From: Fragilaria crotonensis
Taxonomy: Eukaryota; Bacillariophyta; Fragilariophyceae; Fragilariales; Fragilariaceae
Length of the DNA: 60,048 bases
Assembly: GCA_022925895.1 (NCBI GenBank)
Contig: JAKSYS010000372.1
Span: forward strand, 1-60,048
Reading direction: 5' to 3'
A program made the position numbers and the translations under genes. Positions 21,197-33,193 of this stretch are shown piece after piece; position 1 is the first letter of the stretch, and each line of letters starts with the position of its first letter. The notes under the pieces were generated by a model that saw only the letters and a program-made list of their open reading frames with translations, was not told the origin of the DNA and made no database searches.

Positions 21197-22862
21197 CTAC
21201 TTGGTGAAGTCATAGTCTCCGTTGCGAATGATTTGTTGAATATCAGGCGTTTCATCATCGAAGCATGTCTTGCACCAAGTAATATTGTGCAATCCTCGAT
21301 TCGTATCGCAACAACAGGCACACACACGAACTTCCCTGCATTTCAAACAGATATGCTTCGTCGGAATCACATTGCACTCCATGCAAAGAGTCATGTCGTC
21401 GTTTCTGCTATCGCTGTCAATTTGTCTTGGAGTACTAGTACTATCCGTCCCGCCACCACTGTCGTTTCCACTGCTCTCGAAACTTTCGCCAACTCCGATT
21501 GGATTCATTCCAATCATTGTCGGGACACGTGCTGGCATTGAACGTCGCTTTGCCATCATCTCGCTATGACGTTTGCATTCGAGCTCCTGCAACGTTGCAA
21601 GCTCGTCTTCGAGCTTCTCGATTTCTTCTTCATTTGCATTCATCTTGTCAAACAACGTTGAATCGGGTTTTTCTTGAACTTGATGAAAGAGTGAGCTGTT
21701 GGAGAAGTACTTCACTTCTCCTACGACGTGCGGCAAGTTTATCTCGGACAAGACGAACACGCAGATGATGGTGCTGCTTTTCCTCCTTTTCCATGGCCTC
21801 GGCAGCAAGATGCTCGAGAGTCTTGGTCAAGAGAGCCAAGTCCTCGACATTGTCCGCCAAGGGTGGCACAAAAGAATTAGTATCCATGTCAACAGTGTCG
21901 GCATTGCGTTTCTTTCCACGTCGGTTGTCAGCAGGGGCAGCGCTAGCTGCAATCAAGGCCTTTCTCATCACGCTCCGAGTTGACGTGCCACGTCCGAATG
22001 ACGTATTTGCTTTTACTTCGTTGAAAAGACGCGATATCATCTGCTCCCCATCATGAAGGGGGATGTGCCCCCAGAGAGCCCATGCAAGAAAACCCACACC
22101 GGGTTTGAAAAAAGAACCAGGTGGGAGAGGTTGCTGCTCCACCAATCTGTCTCGCCCAATATTGTCAACTTGCGAAATTGTCACAGCAGATTCAGTCATC
22201 GTCACTGTCCCTGCAGACGAGTCAGTCATCATCGTGGTCGTAGCAGATTCGTCACGAGTTGTCGCCACCACATTCAAGAGTTTTGCCTTCGCTTCTCGGT
22301 CGCAATCGCTCTGCATGGCAACGAGACACCATTTGATATAGTCGTCCCAGTTGGTACCCGATGGAAAAGTTCCATCGCGATACGGACTCCCCGAAGCAGT
22401 AACGAGTCCCATCATCTTCTTGCAAGTCGTCACCACTTCCTTTGCCTTTCGAAGCAACGTTCGACCTGCAATCTTCTCATTCTTGTTCGCAAAATTCTTC
22501 TTCGACAATAGCTCCTTACTGATTGACGTTGGTCCGACAAAAATATTGAGGCCGCCATGCCTATGCAACTTTTGTGGCATAGTTAGAACAAGTATACCAA
22601 ATTCATCAGGTTCGGAACTCGTGTACAATCCTGCAAACCTGTGAAGTCCATTGATGAACTGGTCAAGGTAGCTGATGATTTCTGGATCATCGCCGCCAAA
22701 GTACAGTGCAGTCATAGTCTCTGCCATCGTAGTTTCAGTCATTGAATCACCCCCCTGGGCAATAGTAGGAGAATCGTAGCATGCAAAGGCAATTAGGGCC
22801 TGCATCTCAGACAGGAGCTTCTTTGTGACATTCGTTCCGACTTGCTTGCTTGCTCTCGACAT
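21197..22862 (-). CDS. Harbinger accessory protein with C-terminal cysteine-rich tail
   Basis: About 554 residues from ATG 22862 (MSRASKQVG), with one inferred extra base in an A run near 21668. In animal and plant Harbingers the second gene encodes a Myb/SANT-like DNA-binding partner; no clear Myb motif is visible here. Residues about 1-250 are unrecognised, followed by a charged coiled-coil-like segment around the frame change. The last 60 residues are a cysteine/histidine module: CMEC, KHICLKC, VCACCC, RGLHN, WCKTCF, then IIRNGDY near the end. The same ordered module ends the fusion protein at 3414-7056. It may bind zinc and act in DNA or transposase contact. The gene lies inside the Harbinger boundaries, convergent with the transposase gene. 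Confidence 0.75.
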
Positions 22863-23123
22863 GATGGCGCGCCGAAGTTTGATTGTTTGATGGATATTGT
22901 GATCTTTCCAAGAAGCTGGCGCGGCTTTGGATACTCGAATGAAAAGCGTACTGGTATTGTTTCTACACAACGTCGTTCAACGGCTTGTTGGCAGCACAAC
23001 TATACCTTGCTATAGAACTAATATATGCTTTTAGATTGTGTATAGGGCCTTTCAAATTTAAGGTCTGTAAGCAAGTGATTTTGTCAGACAGAACCATACT
23101 GTCGTCGAGTCTGGTTTGGTAAA

Positions 23124-23150
23124 AGTTTTTGTTTTCTGTAAGCATCGGCC
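23124..23150 (-). repeat. Harbinger right terminal inverted repeat
   Basis: Reads GGCCGATGCTTACAGAAA on the minus strand from 23150 inward. It is followed on the plus strand by TGA (23151-23153), copying the left flank. Confidence 0.85.
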
Positions 23151-23377
23151 TGACGAGACATCATTTATATCGAGCAAAGGCGGCTAAATTGGTACGTGTA
23201 CCAGGGTATGCTCCCGGACTGTGCATGAAACGAACCCTGCGTACAAATAGCTGTATCATACAGTATATGGTATATGTCATAGCATTGCACTCATCCTTTC
23301 CGCCCGAATGCAGTTCGAATTTTGAATCGAGAAAAATCTGCAGAAGGTGGGGAATTTTACTGTAGTCGATTCAAGTC

Positions 23378-23408
23378 ATTTTAGGTAAATCCTATAATTA
23401 CCTAAAAT
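23378..23408. repeat. 11-bp perfect inverted repeat
   Basis: ATTTTAGGTAA and TTACCTAAAAT separated by nine bases. The same CCTAAAA motif recurs at 23487 and 24723, suggesting remnants of a small non-autonomous element. Confidence 0.7.
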
Positions 23409-24229
23409 TCAGGAACTTCCAGATCATTTCTTTTCAACTTATCGCGATGGAAGATGAAAGCAAGTGATTTTTAGACCTGAAGATCTACCTAAAAATGACC
23501 CCGTACATTTCACGTAGACCCTCGTATACATCCCATTATGGTGGCACTCAAATTTTTGTTTTCATTACTGTCATACTGCACTCTTTGTGACATCCACGTA
23601 GAAATGGAAATACTACTAGGAGCAGACTTAGGTATCCTTTGCCCGGCCACCTCACAGCATAGTCGTAGAATAGTGGAGACATAGCTTTCCGCCTTTGGCG
23701 ACAAAATCACAAACTGAAAGAACACAATTGAGGCCTTGCATATCATGCAAGGAAACAGTGGAGAGATGTAGACACGGTGTTGGTTACATCATCATCATAG
23801 ATTATTGGCCTCAAAGTCTCATAAACAAAATGGCCACCATGGCATAATTGAGGTTCAAACAAAGTTGCCTCCTCCATATGACACAGAGCCGCCGGGTTCG
23901 TTGGCTTTGACTGGCAAGTCTTGCTAGCTAGTAGGCATGTGCAAACACTTGGGAACGGTGGACACCACTTCTATTCTTAATAGTAGCTATTCATTCGTGT
24001 TATTTGCTTGGCTGGCTGCTGGCTGGAATGTGGACAAATTTGCTGGCGAACAATCATCAACAGTTTATGGTTGTTACTCATCCATTCAAGCATACTAGTA
24101 CCTAGACATAATCTGAAAGCCAATGAACCAGTGTAAGTTGTTGTTGTTTTTGATGTTAAGTTTTCTACGCTTTAGCTAGAGTATTTGCTTGGCATATTCA
24201 TGAGCTCCGAATGCTGGCGATCAACCAAA

Positions 24230-24545
24230 AATTCAAATAACCGTGTTATCAAAATCTGAGGCAAGAAGAAGGTTTCAAGACAATGAAGCAATTAAGAATC
24301 AAGTTCAACCATTACAATCGGACCGAAAGCCATTGAGATATTTGCAAAATAGTGTTTGGCAGACCTTCGATGATGTATAGTACTAGTACAGGTAAAACTT
24401 GAGTATTCAAATACCCAGGTTATCACAAATATCAGGTGACAGAAAGTTTTGAGACAAAGGCAATTTAGAATCATGTTTGATCATTGCAATCAGACCAAAA
24501 GCCATAGATTTATTGGCAACATCGCTAGTGAGGCCAATAGTAGAT
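24230..24545. repeat. Diverged tandem duplication (~125 bp, period ~175 bp)
   Basis: Two copies share TATTCAAATA-like starts, then GTTATCA, a GAGACAA/AAGACAA block, TTAAGAATCA / TTTAGAATCA, and ATTGCAATC-GACCAAAAGCCAT-like ends. Divergence is clear, so it is old. No coding function seen. Confidence 0.6.
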
Positions 24546-27445
24546 GATACTGCAGATACTGCGGCATACTACGTGTTAAGTATATTGTTTTGTACTGTGT
24601 CGTGCGCGTACTGTGATGATAGTTGTCGAAAAATGTGTTCCGGATTTCTCCGCTCTGCGCATAAAGGGTGTGTCGCGTTCTCGCGTTACACAGTAATTCA
24701 TTGTTATGGTGTCTGACGATCTACCTAAAAATGCCGTTTGATTTTTGAATCGAGAAAATTCTGTTCAAGTCCAACCCATCCAGTGGGGAGCAAAAGCTGA
24801 CAACATACTGGCCTCTCAGAGGTAGGGTGCTGTCCCCTTGTGTGTAATTGAAGGTGGCCTGCTGGCAAAATCTTTACTTAAAGACCCATTTCGGCCCAGA
24901 CCTCAACTTCTTCATTTTACCTTGTACTTCAAAATCATGCCAAATGCGTTTGCCAATGAGTCACACCTCATGGGCAAAATGGAGGCTTCTGAGCCAGGGA
25001 CAGTTCCTGATCTATGATTTTGAATGCAAATCTGGAGCCATTTTTTCAAGAGATTTTAGGTGGAAAAACAAAATGAATGGTTTCCCAGACGATGTATAGC
25101 ATACAAACTACGCAGACCACGCAAAGTCATGTTATCCCAGGCCTCAATAAATGCATTGACCTCATCCTCCACTTTGATTGAGACAACACACCACTGAAGT
25201 GCTCATCAGGGAAGGCAAATTCTTGGTTTCCAAATAAATATCTTCAATCATTTGTAAATACATCTATGGAAAAAATGATGAACTTATCTGGCTTTATTTG
25301 GAAATCTCTACAGATTTCTTTTTAACAGAGAATGTTTGTATTTAGAAAGTTTGTCAATAACACTTTAAACATGCTTTGCACCAGCTATAATTTTTCAATG
25401 TTCAGGTGCCAAGTTTTCTGGGTATCCCACAATTTCACTGTCATTACTGCTGTGCACTGGCATTGGTACTGCACCATTCCACAATGCAACCATTTTAGCA
25501 TCTTCATCTGCTGCTGCCCTCCAGCATCTGCATGTGCCACCAATGATTCAAGATTGAAGTAATTGTATACAATGGTCTGTCATTGACTTGTTGCAATGGC
25601 ATTATATGCAAGCTCATTGTTGTTCTGTTGCTCTGTCTTCACTTCTGTATACCTCTGATTCCTTTCCTCCAAGAACATCTCATCAAACAGCCTTCCATTG
25701 TCCCTCCTGTCTTGAAATACATTGATCATCACCAAAGTATTGAAACACTCCATTCTTTCTTACCAACTCCTCTTGCTTGTCCCGTGACTTGCTGCAGTGT
25801 ACAGCGATTCAAATCTTGCTGGGTCAAGTATCATCATAGCGCAAAGATGACCAATACTCCAGTACACTGCACTAGCTGCATTTCTGTGTAGTAGGCAAAA
25901 TGTAACATCCCACGTAATGCGGACTTTGCATTCAGTCTCGACTTCCGCGCAGCTGGTTCAGGTATAATTCCGTGATGCCACAAGACATGCATGGTTGACT
26001 TAGGTCAAGTGTCGCTGGTGAACAATCTTTGGCTCCCCTTTGAGAAACAAACTGCTAATCTGAATGATCGGATTCCATCAATTCGTAGGCTGTTGTAAAG
26101 TGAGCGAGTTTAGGAGGGTTTAAGGTGGACCAGCTACTTCCTCAATAATGAAAGCCTAGTTGGAAATTCTAAACGTTTCTACATCGAGCACCAAGAAGCA
26201 GATCGAATTCCAGCATATGGTATGCTTTGCCCCCGACGAAGTGTGAAATTATGTTACCGAAGAAACATTAACCAGTGTCGACATGGGAGACCAGGGGACA
26301 TCGGTATCAAGTAGCAAACAACATTTCCATTATGCCATAAGCAAGACTTCTGTTCGATTCCTCATTCCCTGCGAGGTATAGGCACAGATATGACTCTGAA
26401 CAAAGGTTGTCGTCTCCAACTTGTGTGGCCTGTCACACACTACTGGATGTCATCAAAAGTGGTGCATGAGCGAGAATACCGGATTCCATCTTAAACTTCC
26501 TTTTGCAGCTCAGAGAAGTATTGACACCTCCAACATAACAGGAAGTGATTTGAGATCGGGACCATCTGTTTGCTCTGATAATCAATTGTATTGGCCTTGA
26601 AACAACAACAATCACTGGGCCATACGAGTTGAACGCAAGCCATCTTCTTTCTTTACCGTCTTGATGTCTCTCCTACCATACGAGCAACGAGAGATTGGAT
26701 TGCTCTGACTCTAGAATTAGTCCATAGAGTGTTTTAAGGAACAGAATCTTCCATATTAATGACACCGACAAGGATCGTCTCGCAGAGATGCTTGTACTGC
26801 CCTCGTTGATTGGCGCCGATGTCTTCTGAAAATGATGTTACAATCGCGACAGGTCTTGTCTCGCAAAATACATCTATCGGCTACGCTCACGGCACAGTCT
26901 GCTCGTTGCAACTAGTGCATTGTACTGTACCTGTCTTGGGCATTGATCAGTGATGGGATAGTCCATCTTCTGCGAGTCCGCACCAAGTCATTTATAACGA
27001 ATGCGTGCAGAAAGAAACGCTCAGATACACGAGCTGAGTCAAAGTAAAAAGTGGTCAAAGCGAAGCACGTGCTTTAGATTAAAGTTCCTTGTGACTTTTT
27101 TTTCTGTCAAGCAGCATTCCATTGGAAAGGGAACATGACCTATTCTTGTACTTGTTCCCTCGTTAAATGTACAGGCACATGCCAGACGAGCAGGAACCAT
27201 CCAAGTCCAAACTATCAGGTACGATCACGGACCTCCACCACTCACGAGTTTTTCTTCGACAATCCACGAGTGAGTCGAGCCGAGGCCATCACACGATCCT
27301 GGGGCCTCGCATCGCGGGGACACCCATCAAGTAAAATTTGTCTGTCGCAGGTGGAGTGTGAATTTTATCCATAACCTACAAAAAATCGAGATTTGCATTT
27401 CCCATCACGTTCTGTTTGCAGCAGCCCCAATAACACATAATCATC

Positions 27446-28900
27446 ATGTCCAACGGAAACGGAAATGGAGAAATCCGCATCGGTACTGATACCGTCAAGA
27501 TGGGCCTTGCGCAAATGCTCAAGGGTGGTGTCATCGTAAGTTACTGTCGAGTTGACCGAGGTGAAACTTCGATAGCGACCACATTCATCAGTGTACACTG
27601 GTGGATGGATGCGAGGAATGTTCAAATTTGTGACGTCACACTATGAATTTGTATGGCAATTTCTTAGAAGTGACGTCAGTTTACTTTGTCCGATTCTGCG
27701 TCACTGAATGAATGCGACGAATGTGTCGAAAAGTGGATAAGGGACCATGATTGTGAAGGCATTCCTGCCATTGGGACCTCTTCCAGCAACACTACTTTGA
27801 CTGTCATATCATTCGATTGCCTTGGAACACCCTGTGGATGGCTTGGAATTACATCATGGCTTTCAAAGCATGTCGTCTCGGAGAAGGCAATGGAGGCACG
27901 ATTTGATTATTTTGCGAACGCTTGCTCGTGCATCGTGTGAGCAATCATTCATTCAATTCTCATCATTTTCCTCCGCACCTCGTCATATTTGTAGATGGAT
28001 GTCATGAACGTGGAACAAGCCAAGATTGCCGAAGCTGCTGGTGCAGTCGCCGTCATGGCCCTCGAACGGATCCCTGCCGACATTCGTCGGGACGGCGGTG
28101 TCGCCCGCATGACAGACCCATCCCTCATCAAGGAAATCAAGAATGCCGTCACCATCCCAGTCATGGCCAAGGCCCGCATCGGACATTTCGTGGAGGCGCA
28201 GATTTTGGAAGCCTGTGAAGTGGACTACATTGATGAATCCGAAGTTTTGACCATGGCGGATGATGTTCATCACATTGACAAGACAGACTTCAAGGTCCCA
28301 TTCGTTTGTGGATGTCGCAACCTAGGAGAGGCCCTTCGTCGTATTGCAGAAGGTGCTTGCATGCTCCGTACCAAGGGTGAGGCCGGAACTGGCAACATTG
28401 TTGAGGCGGTCCGTCACGCCCGCACCGTACAAGGAGAGATCAAGAGATTGACGGCCATGTCCAAGGATGAACTGTTCGTTGCTGCCAAGGAGATGCGTGC
28501 TCCATACGAACTGGTGAAGTACGTTGCAAATAACGGAAAATTGCCCGTAGTCAACTTTGCCGCTGGAGGCGTCGCCACACCAGCGGATGCGGCACTTATG
28601 ATGCAGTTGGGGATGGATGGAGTCTTTGTGGGATCTGGGATTTTCAAGAGTTCCAACCCGGAGGCTCGCGCCCGTGCTATTGTGCAAGCGACTACTCACT
28701 ACAAAGATGCCAAGGTTCTTATGGATGTGTCGACTGGACTAGGACCTGCTATGGTGGGTATTTCGGATATTGACGCAGATCCAGTGAACTTCCGTGACCG
28801 AGAGGGTGGAGAATTCACACACCAAGGACGTGTCCCACCCAAGAAAGAGTTGCACGGACACACAGAGACTCAAATTTACGGATCGTCTTGGGCTAACTAA
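27446..28900 (+). CDS. PDX1: Pyridoxal 5'-phosphate synthase, PdxS/PDX1 subunit
   Basis: Two exons: 27446-27535 and 27995-28900, giving 331 residues; the 459-bp intron has GTAAGT at 27536 and ends TTTGTAG, phase 0. PDX1 condenses ribose 5-phosphate, glyceraldehyde 3-phosphate and glutamine-derived ammonia (from PDX2) to pyridoxal 5'-phosphate in the cytosol, forming a dodecamer of TIM barrels. Catalytic residues are in place: Asp32 in the barrel start, Lys89 in MAKARIGH and Lys157 in [10 protein letters not shown], each shifted by eight from the Bacillus enzyme numbering (24, 81, 149). The phosphate loops ([18 protein letters not shown]) are intact. No PDX2 gene lies in the window. The short open frames in the intron are not considered genes. 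Confidence 0.97.
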
Positions 28901-29787
28901 GGTCAGAGCTCAGAACGGAGTAGTAATAGTTTTAACCTTTGATGATTGCACAGGATTTTCGAACTGCTCCGGGTTAATACATATAGAGATCTATGACAAT
29001 GAAACTTCTTGAGCTATTTGGTGTCATGTTCAATACGTGGAATTCTTCAAGTTCTCGTGGCGGGTCATACCGTAGCGACGATATTTGTGGACGACGAAAA
29101 AAAACGTTGTTCCTCGGTGAAGGACAAATAGCATGAAGCAGGCTTTGAAAAATTGCATTTGTGGGGCCTATCGGCGTGCTGGGCGGCAAGTGTTGAGACA
29201 AGAGCAATTTACGGGAGAGATAACGAATGCTCTGCAAAGCTACAAATACAGCACGCAAACAATGGAATTGAAGAGGAATTCGCGACGGCCAGGATAGTGC
29301 AGCTTGAATCGCTCCTGATCGAGGCGCTGTGGAAGGTCAGTAAAGGTCAATCTTGACCGCGCCATTAGCCATGCTAGTCATCATATTTTGGATGGAAAAT
29401 ACTTCTGTCCATGCCATGCCTCCTCAAATGGATTGGGTTGGTCAAAAGGAGGAGATAACTGGGTATCTTCCGGAGGGCGGGCACTTCTTCAGCTGGCCGC
29501 CTTAGAACTGCATTAGCACTTGTTTTAATTGGGGAAACACTTGTAAAGTGTGCAAAAGACACATCATGTGTGTGAGCAACTGATCACTCCTTTGTGCTGT
29601 CGAACATACTGTTACCTACAGTTGCATTTGTGAGAGGAGTACGGACACCAAATTCGTTGTACGGAACCTAGCTACCATCAAACAGGGTTGCGAAGATGCT
29701 TACCTTCAAGGTTTCCTCATGTTAGTACGGAGTACAAGCTAGCTATGTAGATCCAAGACCTGTGAAGGTGCAACTAAATATTTTGTA
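28901..29787. other. Intergenic region after PDX1
   Basis: No supported gene in about 890 bp; only short open frames without domain character. It contains the PDX1 3' end and the upstream region of the small beta-trefoil-like gene. Confidence 0.5.
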
Positions 29788-30129
29788 ATGGCGGCACTGC
29801 AAGGTCGCTGTCGCTCCTGCCACCACTTTTTCCGCTCGATTCGCTTCAAGTTACAGGCAAAACGTCAAGGCTGGGAGGAGTGGACGACTGTTCCCGTGGG
29901 AAACGGGAAAGTGTTCCTCCGTTCTTTTCATGGCAACAACTTGTCAGCTTGGCCAGATGCCCACGTCGAGCTCATTGCTAAGGCTCAGGCATGGGAAATG
30001 TGGACAGTCGTCCAGGGCACCGACAGCAGTGTTTCTCTTCTCTCCTTTCATTGGACTTATCTCTCTGCATGGCCGGACGGTCGCGTTCAATTGATGCCAC
30101 AAAACAAGGCGTGGGAGCATTGGTATTAG
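29788..30129 (+). CDS. Small fascin/FRG1-like beta-trefoil-type protein
   Basis: 113 residues from ATG 29788. After a cysteine-containing start, two repeats of about 42 residues are visible: each has a W-x-x-W pair, then a V-x-L-x-S-F-H-x-x-x-L-S-A-W-P-D strand pair and a V-x-L end, and a third begins with AWEHWY before the stop. Such 'W..W ... G..L.A' repeats occur in fascin and related actin- or carbohydrate-binding trefoil folds; three repeats make a full trefoil, so this protein appears truncated. Function is not known. Confidence 0.5.
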   Translation: MAALQGRCRSCHHFFRSIRFKLQAKRQGWEEWTTVPVGNGKVFLRSFHGNNLSAWPDAHVELIAKAQAWEMWTVVQGTDSSVSLLSFHWTYLSAWPDGRVQLMPQNKAWEHWY

Positions 30130-30498
30130 GTGTTTGGAACTGCAGACTTGTCGATTGTGCCACGACTAAATTAATGTTCCAGTAAGCGCATGCTTAGGTA
30201 TCATCGGGCTTCCTCAGGCCCACGTTCATGTCGTACCGCAAGGCCGCAAGGAGATAGGTAACGATTTGGGTTCTGGCATCTTGAACTCCTTGTTCAGATA
30301 CTACTGGATTAACATTGTGCTCCGAGTTCCAGAGTGACCGGAAGGCTGAATTCATTCGTCCGCGGCAATAGATAGATGCAAACGGGATTTTAGATGTCTA
30401 AGAGATGCTTGAATGGCTCAATATATATTCTATTATAGAGATATACATGGTACTTGTACTGTACTTCCGGTAGTTTTATGTTTTATGAGGTACTACTA

Positions 30499-31015
30499 CC
30501 AGTCTGGGGGGCGGCCATTGGCCGCTTTTGTTGCACGACGGTAGAGGAGGTAAGATCTATACAGAGTACTGAGTACGGAGTACGATTGCAAAATTTGTAC
30601 TCCGAGTACCACGTTATAAGCATTGGAATCTGGAATTCAAAATACATTTTCCAGTACTCTGGACATTGGACATGTAGTTTCTACTGCAAAATTCGTACCA
30701 CGGAATCTGGAATTCAAAATACATTTTCCAGTATTTCTAGACAGATCGAACAAACTGGATATGGCATTAACGGAGTACTTGTACATAAAATTGTTGTCCG
30801 TTCTACACAACGATTCGTACCACGTTATACAATATACATTTCTGGACACAGTGTAAAAAAGTTTTCATGTAGATTTCTACTGAAAAATTTGTACCATGTA
30901 CTTTTCTACCGCAAATGCTACGTCAGTACGTGGATTAAAAAATAAATATACACGATTCCTTTTGAAAATACAGTACGACAATATCTGAGTTATTTTAGGT
31001 ATATACCAGTCTGGG
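30499..31015. repeat. 517-bp tandem duplication, copy 1 (uninterrupted)
   Basis: Starts CCAGTCTGGGGGGCGGCC, including the 15-bp palindrome GCGGCCATTGGCCGC, and ends TTATTTTAGGTATATA. The next copy begins immediately at 31016. Being uninterrupted, it shows the pre-insertion sequence for both transposons in copy 2. Within it, a shorter GGAATCTGGAATTCAAAATA motif is itself repeated. Confidence 0.9.
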
Positions 31016-31083
31016 GGGCGGCCATTGGCCGCGGTTGTTGCACGACGGTACAGTAGAGGAGGTCTGGTAAGATCTATACAGAG

Positions 31084-32380
31084 CAGGGATTGGAAAAATT
31101 ATACTGCAGCATTCTGAAATCGGTTTTCAGGTGTATCGGTCAGTTATCAGTATTCCAGAACAATACTGGTTAGTTACTTTAATGCCCCCTGAATCATTGG
31201 TCAGTATTCTATAATACCGTTGTTATCTTGAGACATTCAGTAGTATACTGTTGTTCAAATTTTAGTTCGGTATATACCAGTATTCGTGATGAGCTCATTG
31301 ATTCAGCAGTATGATGTTGATGCGCCACACTTTGACCACACCGAGGAGCTTCCCAAAGTCATGGACAAAGAAGCACTTTGTGACCGTGGCCACCAAAGAA
31401 AGATATGCAAGCAGACGACCAAGGAAGACCACCACAGGCTTACTACAGCACCAAGATCTGCTAAATCCAAAGCCAGTCCAAAGTTCTTGTTGTTGTTAGA
31501 ATGCTGGTCAAGAACACCATAATTGGAGGTGACAAATCTTCTGAAAGCCAGAGGCTACAAAGAGGACACAAAATCACACAGAAGGAGCAAGTCTTCAGGT
31601 CATCTCTCTATCCATCAAATTCCACAATGAACTTCTTGCTTCTTGTGTGCTCAGCCAGAATCATCATGGACTCCTTTGATAGGAGTGCAATTATATGCTT
31701 TCATAATGCCTTGAAAACAGAATTACATTTAAGAAGAAATCCTTCTGGTGAGTTCTTCATTACTATACTATGATATTATGTTTCAATTCATAACTACTGA
31801 GGCCACCATTGTTGTTATTGTTACTATACTCCTTCTGAGGGACATCCTCAGCACAATGACAAAGTCCTCACCATTGCATTTTCAAAGGTGGTTGAGAAAA
31901 TTCATCCCTCCTGCCATTTTTGTACAGGTAATTGGGTACTATACCTCCTCTGGTGTGCTGGAGAAGAAAAACTTGCAGAGCAGCAGGATCTTCCGGCACA
32001 GTTGATGATGATTGTGCCTTTTGAAGGGGGACCACCCTGATGCCTTTCTCAATCCTTCAATTGCAAGAAAGTGCACCTTCTTTCAGTTGCATCCTCATGT
32101 TACAATCACTAATTGCCTGCAATCACATGGTTAATGTTCAATGTACACTACAGTATTCCAACAATACCAATTTCAAAATAACTACTGCCACTGTCCAGTG
32201 GTTGTTAACCATACCTTACAGTATACGGTTAGTATACCAGGATGTTGCAGTTGGTGGTTATTGATACTCAGACGCAAAAAGTTACAGTTAACCTGATATC
32301 CAAAATTCTGGTTACTGGTCATGCAAAATAACCGCAGTTTTTGGTTACCGGTTTCAGTAGTAGTTATTTCCCTATCCCTG
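31084..32380. mobile_element. hAT-like non-autonomous element (1,297 bp)
   Basis: The terminal repeats begin CAGGGATTGGAAAAATTA on the left and CAGGGATAGGGAAATAAC reading inward from the right, the CAGGG start being typical of hAT. The perfect 8-bp target duplication ATACAGAG lies at 31076-31083 and 32381-32388; the paralogous copy near 30560 has a single ATACAGAG. The interior shows only broken coding-like stretches (31286-31780), with no identifiable transposase. Confidence 0.88.
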
Positions 32381-32422
32381 ATACAGAGTACGGAGTACGA
32401 TTGCAAAATTTGTACCACGTTA

Positions 32423-33193
32423 GAGCATGCGCACCGGTAGCGCTATTTTGTAGCGTCTTTAGAAACTTAAGGTGTCTTTAGAAACCTATTTTGGATATTT
32501 CGGAAATGTCCTGTGTGGATCCTATCCCGCACCCGTAACGCTATTTTTTCGTCAGATTCAAAAACTTGCGAGGACCCGTGCCCAAAATTACGAAGGTCGG
32601 ACCCGCGCCCCCGCGCCTAATTACGAAGTATGGAGTATGATCCATACTTCACTCCGTTCTTATAGTGGGCACTGTCGTCTCTCGACGCATCTTGTCTCGA
32701 ACTTTTATCATGAGTCGTACAACCAGGTACATGTACCACTACAGGAGCAGAAGACAATGGGGTATTACCTGGTTTGCGTGTAAAATGTATGCCAAACTTC
32801 ATGGCTGAAGACATTGTCGTCGAATATCCAGGAGGAAAAGAAACATCCATGTTGATTGGTGTCGGTTTTCGTTTTTTGTATCCTTCCCAAGACATGACAT
32901 ACGGCGCACGATCGCACGATCGATGGAAGCAAGTCAATCGAAGTGATCAAATAGAGGAAATGCTGCAATCGAGCTAATCGAATAGGACATATTTCGACAC
33001 GCTACAATCTGACGTTTGGTGACCAAACGCTATTCCAACGTCTACATGTAGACGTTGGAATAGCGTTTGGTCAGAAAATTGCGTCGCAAAAGTTACAATG
33101 TAGCGTATCAGGCCCAACCGGTGGTTATAATTTTACGATTTTTCGGTCAGATCTGACCGAAATCAGAAAATAGCGCTACCGGTGTTCATGCTC
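32423..33193. mobile_element. PIF/Harbinger-type MITE (771 bp)
   Basis: Terminal inverted repeats: GAGCATG, two variable bases, then CACCGGTAGCGCTATTTT at both ends. The 3-bp target duplication TTA lies at 32420-32422 and 33194-33196; copy 1 of the host repeat carries a single TTA in CCACGTTATAAGC. No transposase is encoded. A 67-residue open frame at 32774-32977 with a natural-looking end could be a captured gene piece. Near the right end are two perfect palindromes, 33021-33072 and 33141-33162. Its termini differ from those of the Harbinger at 11283-23150, so that element is not its obvious source. Confidence 0.88.
33021..33072. repeat. 52-bp perfect palindrome
   Basis: The first half runs GACCAAACGC at the start to GTCTACA at the centre (33046), and the second half is its exact reverse complement, with no spacer. 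It lies within the MITE. A second perfect 22-bp palindrome, TTTCGGTCAGA and its complement, is at 33141-33162. Confidence 0.98.

Larger units (their letters stand above)
11283..23150. mobile_element. Two-gene PIF/Harbinger transposon, interrupted by a MULE
   Basis: The ends are inverted repeats GGCCGATGCTTACAGAAA... at 11283 and its reverse complement ending at 23150, with one mismatch in about 27 bp. Both are flanked by the 3-bp direct repeat TGA (11280-11282 and 23151-23153), the target-duplication length of PIF/Harbinger elements. Inside are a DDE_Tnp_4-type transposase gene (19106-20910, plus) and a convergent accessory gene (21197-22862, minus), the usual two-gene arrangement. Removing the 7,500-bp MULE and its target duplication leaves about 4.36 kb, normal for the family. 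Confidence 0.85.
23154..27445. other. Gene-poor region with old repeats
   Basis: No intact gene in about 4.3 kb. Seen here: an inverted repeat ATTTTAGGTAA / TTACCTAAAAT at 23378-23408; a 16-bp direct repeat GATCTACCTAAAAATG at 23482 and 24718; a second direct repeat around TTTTGAATCGAGAAAA at 23320 and 24743; and a diverged tandem duplication of about 125 bp (24230-24375 and 24400-24545). A short coding-like stretch reads on the minus strand near 25210-25050 and ends in a stop, probably an old transposon or gene remnant. The last 300 bp should hold the PDX1 promoter and leader. Confidence 0.6.

Noticed and set aside
27536..27994. Genes inside the PDX1 intron
   Set aside because: Only short open frames without domain features; the splice sites and the phase-0 join restore a perfect PDX1 protein.
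31286..31773. Protein-coding genes inside the hAT-like element
   Set aside because: The frames are short, overlap, and show no hAT transposase motif; they are treated as remnants.
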